Shown here: positions 10,027 to 21,700 of the stretch, one piece after another
How positions within the stretch are numbered: position 1 is the first letter of the stretch
Layout: every line of letters begins with the position of its first letter
Assembly (NCBI GenBank): GCA_001586965.3
Contig: LUCW03000625.1
Coordinates: 20,001 to 56,577, forward strand
Length of the DNA: 36,577 bases
Reading direction: 5' to 3'
DNA from: Sphaeroforma sirkka
Taxonomy: Eukaryota; Opisthokonta; Ichthyosporea; Ichthyophonida
Notes under the pieces: generated by a model
The model's input: only the letters and a program-made list of their open reading frames with translations
Told to the model about the DNA's origin: nothing
Database searches by the model: none
Program-made: the position numbers and the translations under genes

Positions 10027-13000
10027 GCCAGACAAGTATATTAATAGTGTTGACTATCCAGATTGATAGTAATCAAAGTATATTTTCCGTGGAAAAGGCT
10101 TTTGACAAGCTGGGGTTTGCTAAAAGGCTGAGCCCCCGGATTGTGTCATACTCCAACTGCGTGTTTGACTTGTTCTGTTTGTGAGGCTATGATTTTATAA
10201 CAGTATTTTTTCTCCACTCTAAATATTAAAAAATCTGACATGGAAAAGTTCTCCAGGTGATCTTGTATTGAAATCTGTGTATGTTGCCACTGAAGTGAAA
10301 TATGGTTTAGGGCAATTGGAGGAGGGGAGAGAGTGAGGTGGGGGGGCGGGGCGGGGTTAGATAATATTGAAATCTATCGCCCGAGTACTTACCATTCAAC
10401 AGATGTCATTTATAGGCTACAAGTACAGTGGGCTTTAAAACACGTAGCCCGCTATAGCGTTTTTCGTATGTGAAATGCTTAGATGAGGTGAAAATCATGC
10501 GAGTTCTTGATGGAAGCACATCCTCATCCTTGCAGGGTCTAAAACCACCACTAATACCCGATAGATTGTATTGGAGTTGAGTATGACAGCTAGCCTCAAA
10601 CACGCGATCAGATTTTTCTGAATATTTGTAAATTAAAGCCAAGTTCTCAGTTAATGTGTATCAAAACCCAAAACCCATTGACATAATTCACATAGACTAC
10701 CTATGGGATAGTATTTATACACTTCAGGTCGAGAGATGAGAAGATTATCATCCGACCCATTAGCAGCTGCTATAGTAGATTCACTCTATTCTAGACAAAT
10801 AAAATAAAGGCGTCCAAATCCATAATCTTATTTGTACTTCTGGGTTTATTATCAGCAGCATTCCCTTTTGTTCACATTCGTTTGTTTTCAAAAGAGCAAT
10901 TAGCACCAAAACTATAGTCTAAGAGAAACACTGGCCTGAAATATGTACTTGTTGGATTCCTTAGGTTATTATGTATCGGATGGCAATCAAACTTATTTTA
11001 AAGGGCAAATTTGTTTTGCTTCCGCAGGACTATGGTGGCGAACGTTCGTGTGTGAGAACACGCGTACTTGCTATTCTTCCAAAGTCGAAATGTATCAGTT
11101 TTAAAGCGATATGATATGTATACGTGTAAAACTGTTTTTGTGTGCAATATCAAGCCTGTGAATGTACATGTCTTTCGAGAGTATTATATCCATAAACACA
11201 TGTTATAGATCATGGTACCTTAATTTCAATTATAGCGATACATATCGATCTAATCCAACAATCACAACGCATCGATTTCCTCTTTCATTATTATTCAAAC
11301 CGCCATTATGCGCATTACATTCTTTGCAATAGTTATTCCTGCACAAATTGACGACTCCGAAATCATTATCGTATCAAAGGTTTCGATTTTTTGTATCTAC
11401 TTGGGAAGCCGATGATTGCCAGAACGGAACCACTTTCATTATAGACAAGTACTCACATTCAAATGCTCGAACCTTACCCTTCGAAACCCTAGAACTCTAA
11501 AGTCCCCGGAGCATGTCGATTCATGTATTGATTACAAATTGTAATCGAAGTTACAAGATTACACGAAAGTATCAATTGATGCGTAATTTTTATCTCTCGC
11601 AAATGGGGGTTATTCAGATACAAAAAAGAAAATATCTGGTTGATGTATGCGAGACAAAGAAGTCTTTGCCGAAGTCGGCTTCAGAAAGAATGGTATTTTC
11701 CAACCAAACAAAATACTTCGTTTTTCGGTGAACTATGGTCGATGTTGATTGTTTGACAGTTGATATTTAAAAATTGAATAGTCAGAATAGAAAAACCTCG
11801 AAGTAGGTTGCGATTGTTATTAGCCCGTAGCGACATTTTACATGTCACAAAACGCAAGAAAACCCGTCTCTTCGGAAGCCTACTTAAAGTAAAAAGAAGG
11901 TAGGACCTCAAATCCTCTTTCTGTAGCAATTCAATCATTTCTGTATATGTGAATTATCAGTAACAAATTTGGCTCTATTGATGGAAAAGTAGTATACCAA
12001 ATCTCGATCACACATTTGGCCACATTTGACAAAATGTTACTGGGCACTTATTTTGTAGGACTTCGACCTAACCCCTTTGAACTTGCTTCCTATAGTGATA
12101 ATTGCGTATAGTAAGAAAGATCCGAAATTCTATGTGTAATATTTACGAGCTGCTTGTTGTAGAATTATATATTCACAATAGTGACTCCCGTCGCCAAACC
12201 AGTTTACTTTCATTTTCCACTGTCGAATCACAGAATAGACGCCATGGAGCGGTTTGTATGATACAGGTATCGCATGTTGGTGTGAGTTGGAATATACACC
12301 TTGAAGCATGCTTACTGTTGCTTAGTCTTTCATCTATACATCGTTTCTGGTTTAGCACACAAACGAAGTATGGCAATACGTTGAAGCAAAACAAATTCTG
12401 ATATCCACTTTGGATTGTTTATTGACGCCAATTTGTTTAGTATGTGTCGCGTATAGTCTGTTACCGCCGGGCAGGCTAAACCCCTTCCTACTGATAAAGC
12501 TATTTTGAAGCTACATACTCGAATAACCCGATTGGATGCTCGTCATCTGATGACCTGTATGCCTGTTCATTTTACATCCTAAGTGGGAAGCTAAGTTGGA
12601 ACTTTTAACTTCCTGGAGAAATATCACGTGTAATCTTCGGGAAGACAGCATTGTGGATTATATGGATTTTGTACAACAAATTGATACGGGAACAGCAACA
12701 TTTGTGAATGTAACAAAGCTTGAATAACAGTGTTGAAACGTGCGATTGGCTTGCATAGCGACTGCCGTCTTGTGACCGTGAATACTTGTAAAAAAAAAAA
12801 GTCAAATGTGCTACAGCTGTATCGGTGTGATTTTAAATCTTAGTGGCGGTAACCTCTGCTATGATGTATTTAAAATGACCACAAAGGTGTAAAAGTTCAA
12901 GCTCCTGACAAAATGTGCTGGCTATCAAAATGACTTGTGATACATGTATTCAACTGCAATCAAATATCCGCCTCTTCAAGTGAAATTAAACGGAAAGCTA

Positions 13001-13165
13001 GCGGTGAATCAGATCCCACACCTAGTTATCGATTATATTTTAAATCTTCTAAGTTGAAATTAGCAAGGTACTCTAAAGGGTAAACGAACCATTTGTACTC
13101 GCATAAAAAAGGAAGCATCAATTAAACAATTAGACCACTAAAATATGATGTGAATGGTCGATCCA
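10027..13165. other. Gene-poor region
   Basis: No convincing gene. Open frames here are short (10406-10642 -, 11513-11731 +, 11681-11938 -, 12102-12401 +, 12173-12394 -, 12605-12805 -), overlap each other on opposite strands and show no motifs. The one distinctive element is the G-rich run at 10321-10356. Confidence 0.5.
10321..10356 (+). other. G-rich tract with quadruplex potential
   Basis: Runs of G4 (10324-10327), G7 (10340-10346), G4 (10348-10351) and G4 (10353-10356), the last three separated by single C residues. This meets the G3+N1-7 rule if the G7 run is counted as two runs. It stands in otherwise AT-rich DNA. Confidence 0.6.
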
Positions 13166-13171
13166 TTTATT
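13166..13171 (-). promoter_or_regulatory. Candidate polyadenylation signal (AATAAT/AATAAA-like)
   Basis: The reverse complement reads AATAAA about 210 nt beyond the TAG that ends the long minus-strand frame at 13381. It is well placed for transcripts that include the 1,386-codon extension, but the hexamer is common in AT-rich DNA. Confidence 0.3.
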
Positions 13172-13380
13172 ATATTCCTAAATTACATACACGCGAGTAT
13201 GTTCATACTTATATATATAAATCCCTTAATCAATCTACTAATTTTATGTAGTAGCGGTAACACGTACATTCAAACATGCTCCAATATCAATCCTATGATT
13301 GAAGAGCTATTTTATAGAGCAGGCGGCGAACGCGTATCCTCACCACTACACTATCACAGTCCATTCAAGACATTTTTCTG

Positions 13381-16300
13381 CTAACTGCACGATTCAGAGA
13401 TATGATGATGATATGCCTTCTCCTCCACTTCTTTCTGAGCCTGTGCCTTGTCTATACTGCTCATGAGCAATCGCAACGCCAAGTATTTCTTCCTCAACTG
13501 CTCGAAGTGTTCAGCACTCTCCACCGTGGTATGCCCGTCCGACTTGTTGTGCAAGGTGCTCATCTGCACACAATCTTCGGATACATCAGGGCTATCCTCG
13601 TTTACCTCATCTTTTTGCGACAGTGCCACCAGGTCATGTGTGGGTGGTTGAAGTGCGTCTAAAGATGCCTTGGTACCTGGCGCAGATACACTCTTATCAT
13701 CCAGCTGAGTGTCGGCTGAAATGCCCATCTTGTACATGTCCTGTGTAAGTCCATCCACATGCAGGTCAGTGGTTTCTTCGAAAGTATCACCCTCACCACC
13801 CCCATCTGACGCTCCGAATGCACTGTCGGTCGCACGTGCTCTGCTCTCTTCGACACTCTCTGCATGTTTTCGGCCTGCATCATTTTGGTCATGAAATATG
13901 ATGTCGCTACCGTACACAGGGTCTTCATTATCACTCGACTTTGAAACTCTGTCCTCTGTTACTTGCACAGACATGGCGGGTTGCTGACTGATGCCCTCTT
14001 CAACCACCTCCGCTTCCTTAATTCGCGACTCGTTGTAAGATAATTCCGCCAAGCGTTCCGTGACCTCGTCTACAGCCTGTTCGTCCTCCAAATGTCTGTA
14101 ATTTTGTACACTCGAATCTGGAGTTTCAGGACTAATATCATCTACTGCTTTTCGAGGTGATTTCCCTACGTCATATTGCTGATCGATGGCATCGTCCTCG
14201 GCATCAGAGGTGACTTCGCTGCCGTTCGTGAGCTCGCTCTGCAGTTGCTTGACATCGTTTGCACCCACGTGACAATGCATCTTTTCGCTTAATACGCGTT
14301 GGTACACATCGTCGACACCGTAATCTGCACCGCTGGATGACTCCTCCACTGAATCGACAGGCTCTTGCTGAAGTGTGCTGGCAAACGAGACAGTATTGCT
14401 ACCGGTTGCCTCTGTTGTCTTGAAGCTGGACTTGAGCTGCTCGCTCTCGTCCGCACTGGGTTCTGCCGATGCACTGTATCCCGCCTCTGCCGCCTCAACA
14501 GATTCACTACCAACAGTCTCTGCCGCCTCATCAGGTCCACTACCAACAGCCTCTGCCGCTTCATCAGGTTCACTACCAACAGCCTCTACCGCCTCATCAG
14601 GTTCACTACCAACAGCCTCTGCCGCCTCGACAGGTTCACTACCAACAGCCTCTGCCGCCTCATCAGGTCCACTACCAACAGCCTCTGCCGCTTCATCAGG
14701 TTCACTACCAACAGCCTCTACCGCCTCATCAGGTTCACTACCAACAGCCTCTGCCGCCTCGACAGGTTCACTACCAACAGCCTCTGCCGCCTCGTAAGGT
14801 TCACTACCAACAGCCTCTAAGGCTCCCAGCGGTTCCACATCAGCTTCGGGTGGTGACTGCACATCGACTAATGCCTCCCCTGGCATACCTTGGTGCTCGT
14901 CTACCTGTCCCTTGGGTTCGGGTTGGCCCTCCACCAGAGATGGAGATGATGAAAATCCGGAGGAGGTATGCTTCCTGGAACCAGAGCTGAACATCTTCTT
15001 GAGTGTGCCACTCACTCTCGCACCAAGACCACTTACACTCGTGCCAATACCCGACACACTTGACCTCTTGGAAGCGGCCGGTGCACCATCCGGTATTTGC
15101 TGTGCGACCTTCATATGGTCGTTTAGACCTGTACCTTCATCACTCTGTAGTTCGGCACCAGAAAGCATTTTGAACTCCGACCTATCATAATTGACTTCTG
15201 TATGCTCCTTCTTCGCTCGGTCAGACATATTCGATTCAGTCTCCTTGTCTGCGCCCTTGCTGCTACTCTTACGAAGAGCGAACCCAGTCTTCTTCTTCGA
15301 TTTCTTGTCCATTGTGCTCGTCTCCACTGAGGTCCTCTCCGCTCTATCACCTGCCCCATCATACGAGTCTTCGATTGTGAGATCGTATTCAACCGAAGCG
15401 TCATATTTGCCGTTGTCAACAACATCAGCGACACCGCCGAGCGCACCACTTTCCACGCCGCCACCGCCACCAAAGCCAGTATCGGGTATTGAAGATCGCC
15501 TTCTCCGAGAGGGTGCAGCCGCGCGATCTTGCTTTCCGCCTCTGCCTGCAGATGCACCAGACCTTATGTCGCCAAGTGCATTATTATTGACCTTGTGCTC
15601 ATTGTTATCGTGCTTCGGCAGAACTTGTGCAAGCGGAGTGCTATCGTACATGGGCATTGACTGGAATACCATAGGCGCGGACGGCTCGTGCACCAATGAG
15701 CGAGTTGGCTTCGATGTCATCGCTAGATTGTGCACCGCCGCTACCGATCCTTCTTCGGACATGGCAGGTTCGGAAGGCACCTGGCCTGGTTCTCGTGACT
15801 GTACCAAGGCCTGTTTTGTCTTTTCAGCCACATCGGATGCAAATCCTTCATCTGTCAACGACATGTGTTGTGCTCTTTCCTCAGTGTGTAACGGTACAAA
15901 TGCAGGTTGAGTGGCAGTCGAAGGCGGAGGAGGAGGTGGAGCACCACCTGGTGATGGCATACCTGCCCCATAGCTGGTTGGTCCGGCCACAGCCATACCC
16001 ATCCCCATGCCCACACGACGGCCTCCGATGCTTTCCTGAGCATGCATATGACCCGACACCGGTGCGTACATCGACTGTACGTGCCCTGAGGGCGATGCTG
16101 TTCGGGGTGCTGTGGGATGTACAGAAGAATGCTGTAACCGCATCCTGGTGGTCAAAGGCACAGCCGGTGGGGCCGGCATTAGCGCCTTCTTATGAGTAGC
16201 GAACGTCTGTGTATGTTGCGACGGGGGCAAATGTATATTCGGCTGCATAGCCCCTAACGGCTTCTTATTGTCAATCATGTCAGACGGAACTAAATCGCCC

Positions 16301-17541
16301 GGCAGAGACAGTTCATGCAACTCGGCGGATAACAGACCAGCCCCGGCAGCAGCACCGCCGAGTGGCGGCAGCTGGACGGCCATGGGAGGTGGTGGGGGGG
16401 CCGCATATCCAAGCATAGGCCCCAACGGTTGCGCCATGCCGGGCTGCGCTTGCAGTTGCTGCTGTTGCAGTTGTTGCTGTGCTATGGTCTGTTGCAGTTG
16501 CTGGGTCAACTGCTGCAGTTGCAGCTGCTGTTGCTCCAGCTGTGCGTCCTGCTGTGTCTGGCGCAGGAGCTGTTGCTCCTGTTGCTGGCGCTGCAGCTCC
16601 TGCTGCTCCATGTGCAGTTGGTGTGCGCGTACCTTGCTGGCTGCAATCTGCTCAAACTGCGACAGCTTGAGCTTGAGCTCTGCGATTGCCTTTTGCTGCT
16701 CACCCACCTGCTGCTCCATCTCCGCTGCCGCCGCCCCCTCGTGCCTGTTGCCATTGGCTGAGGGGGTGGTGTGTGCGGTACCGTCAGAATGCACAGGCGT
16801 CTCTGAGTGGCCCTCGGACGGAGTGTCTGGCGCATCGCTTGCAAGGTCACTCAGAGCATTTGAGAGCGCTCCTGCCAATGTCTCAGGCGAGTAGGGAGTG
16901 TCGGCTATGTGTGTTGTAGCCTGTGGATCGATAACTTCATTCATATCCTGCGGGTCCTCGAGGTGTTCGTAATAAACCTCTTCTGGATCGTACCTGCCAC
17001 TGTCCTTACCTGCAGCGCCAACTTGTGAATGCGTGCCATCCGCGCCCACGGCATGCGCGGTTGCATCTTTCGCATCGGCATTAGTGGGTGTCCCCTTGTC
17101 TGAGTCGACCGTGTCATTCCTCTGTGTTGTTTTCTCATCGTCTCTGTCAGACACCTCTGGTGATGTATGCTTGTGCAACGCCTCCTTGGTTCCCTGCTCC
17201 TCTGGCAATTGCATCGCTGTTTGCTCATGTGCATTCGATTGCTGCTGCGGCGGGCCTGGTGTTGGTGTTACTTCGCTCCTGTAAGTTGACTCCGAGGTGT
17301 CGGGTGCAGCTGTGGCTGTTGCCGTATCTGACAGTACACGTGACTCAGCACCAGAAACCGGTGCATGTGGCTTCACCTGCGGCAAGCTGAAACGCTCGCC
17401 CAACTTATTCCTACGGTGCTGCATGGCGGCACGACCGTTGCCTCTCTCAAGCTGTCTGCGCTCGACCACTTCAGAATCACTTGAGCTGCCGTGTTTGCCA
17501 TTGTTTCGGCCATCGTCGCTCGCGTCTCCTGTGCCATACAT
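13381..17541 (-). CDS. Large Q-rich, coiled-coil, repeat-bearing protein; in-frame continuation of the PacC-like gene beyond an amber codon
   Basis: From ATG 17541 this frame runs 1,386 codons to TAG 13381. It is in exactly the same frame as the terminal exon of the zinc-finger/SAM gene upstream, separated from it by TAG 17575-17577 and 11 sense codons. The start is acidic and follows directly from an acidic stretch before the ATG (GSDADDED). Residues about 270-370 form a Q-rich region with a plausible coiled coil (EQQKAIAELKLKLSQFEQIA). P-rich and S/G-rich disordered regions follow. An 11-residue repeat (consensus VGSEPDEAAEA, about ten units) lies near residues 910-1015, and a short helical C-terminus (EQLRKKYLALRLLMSSIDKA) closes it. 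No catalytic domain is recognised. It could be (1) the C-terminal half of the upstream protein made by readthrough or splicing around the amber codon, (2) a separate gene, or (3) a decaying tail after a recent nonsense mutation. The absence of any further stop argues for recent or present translation. Confidence 0.65.
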   Translation of the reverse strand: MYGTGDASDDGRNNGKHGSSSDSEVVERRQLERGNGRAAMQHRRNKLGERFSLPQVKPHAPVSGAESRVLSDTATATAAPDTSESTYRSEVTPTPGPPQQQSNAHEQTAMQLPEEQGTKEALHKHTSPEVSDRDDEKTTQRNDTVDSDKGTPTNADAKDATAHAVGADGTHSQVGAAGKDSGRYDPEEVYYEHLEDPQDMNEVIDPQATTHIADTPYSPETLAGALSNALSDLASDAPDTPSEGHSETPVHSDGTAHTTPSANGNRHEGAAAAEMEQQVGEQQKAIAELKLKLSQFEQIAASKVRAHQLHMEQQELQRQQQEQQLLRQTQQDAQLEQQQLQLQQLTQQLQQTIAQQQLQQQQLQAQPGMAQPLGPMLGYAAPPPPPMAVQLPPLGGAAAGAGLLSAELHELSLPGDLVPSDMIDNKKPLGAMQPNIHLPPSQHTQTFATHKKALMPAPPAVPLTTRMRLQHSSVHPTAPRTASPSGHVQSMYAPVSGHMHAQESIGGRRVGMGMGMAVAGPTSYGAGMPSPGGAPPPPPPSTATQPAFVPLHTEERAQHMSLTDEGFASDVAEKTKQALVQSREPGQVPSEPAMSEEGSVAAVHNLAMTSKPTRSLVHEPSAPMVFQSMPMYDSTPLAQVLPKHDNNEHKVNNNALGDIRSGASAGRGGKQDRAAAPSRRRRSSIPDTGFGGGGGVESGALGGVADVVDNGKYDASVEYDLTIEDSYDGAGDRAERTSVETSTMDKKSKKKTGFALRKSSSKGADKETESNMSDRAKKEHTEVNYDRSEFKMLSGAELQSDEGTGLNDHMKVAQQIPDGAPAASKRSSVSGIGTSVSGLGARVSGTLKKMFSSGSRKHTSSGFSSSPSLVEGQPEPKGQVDEHQGMPGEALVDVQSPPEADVEPLGALEAVGSEPYEAAEAVGSEPVEAAEAVGSEPDEAVEAVGSEPDEAAEAVGSGPDEAAEAVGSEPVEAAEAVGSEPDEAVEAVGSEPDEAAEAVGSGPDEAAETVGSESVEAAEAGYSASAEPSADESEQLKSSFKTTEATGSNTVSFASTLQQEPVDSVEESSSGADYGVDDVYQRVLSEKMHCHVGANDVKQLQSELTNGSEVTSDAEDDAIDQQYDVGKSPRKAVDDISPETPDSSVQNYRHLEDEQAVDEVTERLAELSYNESRIKEAEVVEEGISQQPAMSVQVTEDRVSKSSDNEDPVYGSDIIFHDQNDAGRKHAESVEESRARATDSAFGASDGGGEGDTFEETTDLHVDGLTQDMYKMGISADTQLDDKSVSAPGTKASLDALQPPTHDLVALSQKDEVNEDSPDVSEDCVQMSTLHNKSDGHTTVESAEHFEQLRKKYLALRLLMSSIDKAQAQKEVEEKAYHHHISESCS
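14531..14820 (-). repeat. Coding minisatellite, 33-bp unit with a 132-bp higher-order period
   Basis: About nine 33-bp units on the minus strand encode VGSEPDEAAEA variants. Four-unit blocks repeat as a group: the plus-strand word TCAGGTCCACTACC begins at 14531 and again at 14663, 132 bp apart, and the V/D and A/V variant residues recur in the same order in both blocks. The period is a multiple of three, so copy-number change keeps the frame. Confidence 0.9.
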
Positions 17542-17574
17542 ATCCTCATCATCAGCATCTGAGCCGCGCGCGTA

Positions 17575-17577
17575 CTA
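17575..17577 (-). other. In-frame TAG dividing the terminal open frame
   Basis: Context on the minus strand is AAT GAG TAG TAC GCG. The open frame before it (from the exon acceptor at 19249) and after it (to 13381) is the same, about 1,956 codons in total. No matching intron of the size seen elsewhere in the gene surrounds it. The only GT-AG pair that would remove it in frame is a 51-nt GTATTG...CTCAG segment lacking a pyrimidine tract. Confidence 0.9.
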
Positions 17578-18754
17578 CTCATTCGATGCGCCTTGGTTTG
17601 TATCAATACCACTGCCACGTCCATTCCCGCTTTCTCCACTGCCACCCGTATCCCCATCAGCCTTCAGACTAATCTTGACCTCGCTGGTGGCATGGCCAAG
17701 GTCCTTTATCTTGATGGTGACCGCTGTTGTCGCCTTCGCTCTGAGGGCGATGCCATCAGCGGCAGATGAGTCCACGTCCATGTCACTGTCAGTCTCTGTC
17801 TCTGCGTCAGGGTCGGTGTTGTGCTCATAAACACCCGCCCCATCACGGTTGTCAACTACCACCCCATTGTCGCCCCCAATGTCTCGCCGCATATCATTCG
17901 AGAGATTAGAACTAGTCACATTGCCTCGGTTGGACAGTGTGTGTGGTGATGACGGGTATCCGGGAGGCGCATTCGGGTCGCTCGATATCCGCTCGGCGTG
18001 GCCGTAGTTGTTCTGAGGCTTGTGCTCTTCGCGGAACGTGGAGTGCGAACCCTTGGGCGTTTGGATGCCGTCGTGGTCTTCCGTGTATGGGATGATGCGC
18101 GTAAGTTCCGCGTGGCGTGGCACCGGCAACATTTCAGCCGTCACGGCCCCTGTATCGAGTCCACGTGTCTGCACCACACGTGCCTCGTGACATCCACTAA
18201 GCGGCGCACGCTCGCCATCGCTGCGGCACTGACCGTCCATGTGCGTCCTGTCGGTGCCAGATGTGCCGTTGTGTTGGTCGGAGTTGTTGGTACTCTTGCT
18301 TGCATTGGATGATGTTGATGATGCTGCATCGTCCGTTGGCAGAGCACGTGCCTGGGTATCACCCGGCGACTCATGCGTTCCCGTCTGCTGCGCTCCACTT
18401 ACTGTCGCCAGAGAATCGCGACCTGCGCCGCTCAGATAGTTAATTAACAACTGCTGCTGCTGCGTGAGTTGTTGCTGTTGCTGGTATAACTGGTTCTGTT
18501 GCGGCGATTGATTCGTGCCACCCATCTGGTTACTGCAGCCCAGGGTGTTCAACATAGGCCCATTGTACAAGTCAGTCTGTTGCTGCTGCAACTGGTTCTG
18601 TAGTTGGACTTGCTGTCGTTTGAGGTGATTCTGCAGATGTTGTTGTCGCTGCTGTTGCTGCTGCTGCTCTTGCCGCCGTTGGAGTGATTGTTGCTGCTGT
18701 AGGGCCTGCTGTTGTTGTTGCAGGGCTTGCTGTTGCTGTAATACATTCTGTTGA

Positions 18755-18796
<42 letters not shown>

Positions 18797-21700
18797 AGTG
18801 CAAATTGCTGCTGAAGCGCTGCTTGTTGATGGAAAATATTCCGTTGGTGTTCCTGTGTTTGCACTGACATCACACCAGCGGCTGCATTCTCAAAACTGTG
18901 AACTGGCGAAAACTTGGAAGATTGGTTTGTGCCGCTATGTATGGTAGAGTGGGATGGCATGGATATCACAGATGGCATGCTATTGATTGTGGGCACCGCG
19001 GGCATGGTAATTAAGCTGTTGGTTGTTAACGTAGCCTCTAGCTCGGCAAACGCCTGATTCCCCACATGACCGTCGAACGTCGCACGCGTCTGCGGGTGAG
19101 GTAGTGGATGGTGTGTGGTAATTGTTTGTTGTGAGGGCAGAGTGTCCTGAAGGTGCGCCTCGTTCCGTTGCTGAGGCGCCTGCGCAACAACGTCATCCAT
19201 TTGCTTCTGCAATATATGGTGTAGATCCCGAAGTTCCTCCGAATTACACCTGTGCGTGCGAAATTCATAGTATATCAGTGACCTGACCGAAAACAACATG
19301 TAGCACACATGTGTTCGCGTAGAACGACACGTCAACAGATGTCTGTGCGACTTTGGGGTTGCACACTGAGCCTGCATCGCGAATAAGCCATATCTGATTA
19401 AACTAGACAAAACATAATCTTACTTTAATAATCAAATTCGTAAACGTAAATTACACTCATCATACCGGTAACGAGAACATGAATTAAAACAAAGCGGCAC
19501 TATGCACATGACCGCCGCATCAATCGACATTTGTAGCACGCGAAAATACATATAGCACACCATGTATCGTACCAATCACAATCGTGTTCATATGTGACAC
19601 AGGTTTACCGCTCACAGACGAAGCACAATTAACGTCCCAGCAGATAACACTTGATTATAGTAAGAATACCTATCCACAACCAAAAGCACACAATACTAGT
19701 TCACATCAGATCCTGAAGACTCGGGACATCCACTTCAATCAAACGAGCTAAAATGTACAGCAACATACTACCATCGTGACAAACAAGAACTGTCGAGGCA
19801 CAAATATGTTTCCACTTCAAAACACAAATTGATACAGAGACCAATTTCGAAAATCCCTCTCAGATATCCACAAAAAAACTTACGCGCTGATGGCGTTCAT
19901 GATAGAATCCTGATTGAAGCTGTTGCTCGCCAGGAGCTGACTCACATCCCTGTTGCATACAAACACGCATGCCGTCGACAAAGTGGCGAATAGGCACGGA
20001 CAAGTCAGAAGAGATTTATACACTTTACAAAGAGGCTTTGTGGAGTTGAAATACTAGTCTAGAAGAATAATGTTGCCCAACACACAGCAGAATTTAAGGC
20101 GTGCAACGAGATAACGATGTCAACTTTGCCGCCTAAATTGATATGCAACTACAAATCACAATATACATATAAATATACATATATATATATATATATATAT
20201 AGATACTTATGTATTCTCATGATATATATGCATACTATACATAAATTAGCCTTACAATGTGTTTTGATATTTGATATGGATATGCTTTTAGCATTCATAT
20301 ATATATATATATACATCAGCATATAATCATTGTAGATTGGTCTTTCTATGTTAATAATTAGTCACAATCACCACCGAACCAAGCACGAATAACGAACAAG
20401 GGCGAGCACCACAATCAAAGAAAGTCGCAAAAGGCCGACCATACATGAGAACAGACAACTCGATAAGTCGCATATACATAGCACAGGCACACGAACACGG
20501 ATACCCCACACTATAATTGTATGCATACAACGCTAACATACATTTTGCCCTTCTTGGTCTGCATGATTGACCGGTACAATTCATCCTCAACGCTTTCGTC
20601 TTCGTGGTCTCGTTTTCGGGACGACGCCTGACTTTGATTACTTACTGCCGACTGCACGTCATTCTGGTTCCAAAGGCGCCTGAAAATCAATAGTGAGACA
20701 ATTAGTACGACAGTAAGCGATATTATCAATCTCAGTATGAACAGCTACTCTGGCGAAAGTACAGAAAGAGTTTCGCACAGTCCACACTGAAAGAACACCT
20801 CACAGGCAGACCACAGACACAAATCATCAACCACACAGCATGCAATACGCCGCAACCATACAGACTGAACACCAGACGAAAGCACAGACAAAGGTACTGC
20901 GTAGAAAAGGGTAATTAAAAGCAGCACACAATGCACTATACGTGACATACTTGTATGGGTCATCTAAAAACTCATTGTTGAGTAGACCGAACTTGCTATC
21001 GCCCACATCATAGATAGACGTGTAGGGAAGAGTGCCGGGTGACGATCGTGTGTTGAGTGTGTCGAAGTTAGGTGTGGCGCCCTTAGTCGAGGAGAGGTAG
21101 CCATAACCGCCCTGAGTGTTGAGCAGCTCACCGCCTGCCAGTTGTTCGCTACCGTCGCCGTTAACAAGACTGAAGGGCGAGCCGTTAGCACCCACACCGC
21201 CGAGCTGCCCTTGATCCAGGCTGTTGTGCGTGCTCCCAGGGTTTGAGTCCGGATTACTGTGTTGCTGATTACGAAGATTGCTATTGTTTTGCTGCTGCAG
21301 AATGTTCAGGGTTTGTTGTAGATTGTCGCGTTGCTGCTGGTCATTGGTGTTCTGCTGCAGTTGCTGCAGTGTCTGGTGCGATGGGTGTAGCTGCTGGTTT
21401 AGCCCGTGATGTTGTTGTAGTCCTGTGAAGGTCATGCCTCCTATCCCTGCCGCACTGCTGCCGCTGGTTGAGACTGGCGAGCGCGCATCCTTCACACCGG
21501 CATTATTAGCCGAGTAGACGCTTCTGTCCACAGAGTGTATCCTCCCACTGCTGATAGACGGCTCCTGCTGCGTCCCCATCAGAGGGTTTGATGTCCCCAT
21601 TGGCGCATGTGCATTGCCCTGTTCCGAGAGGCTCTGCCGTGAGTCGTACAGCTGTGCGTTCATGGGATCGTTGACCGAGGCATAGTTGAAGATGTTGACG

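Noticed and set aside
17527..17577. A 51-nt intron (GTATTG...CTCAG) that would remove the amber codon
   Set aside because: Length is a multiple of three, but all other introns here are 183-637 bp with GTRRGT/GTATGT donors; it lacks a pyrimidine tract and removes ordinary acidic coding sequence.
14365..17830. Many long open frames on the plus strand and in other minus frames opposite the 1,386-codon ORF
   Set aside because: They are mirror frames of CAG-rich and 33-bp-repeat coding sequence, have repeat-like compositions (poly L/C/S/A) and overlap one another; none has a domain.
20117..20326. Plus-strand ORF of Y/I-rich residues
   Set aside because: It is translation of TA microsatellites within an intron.
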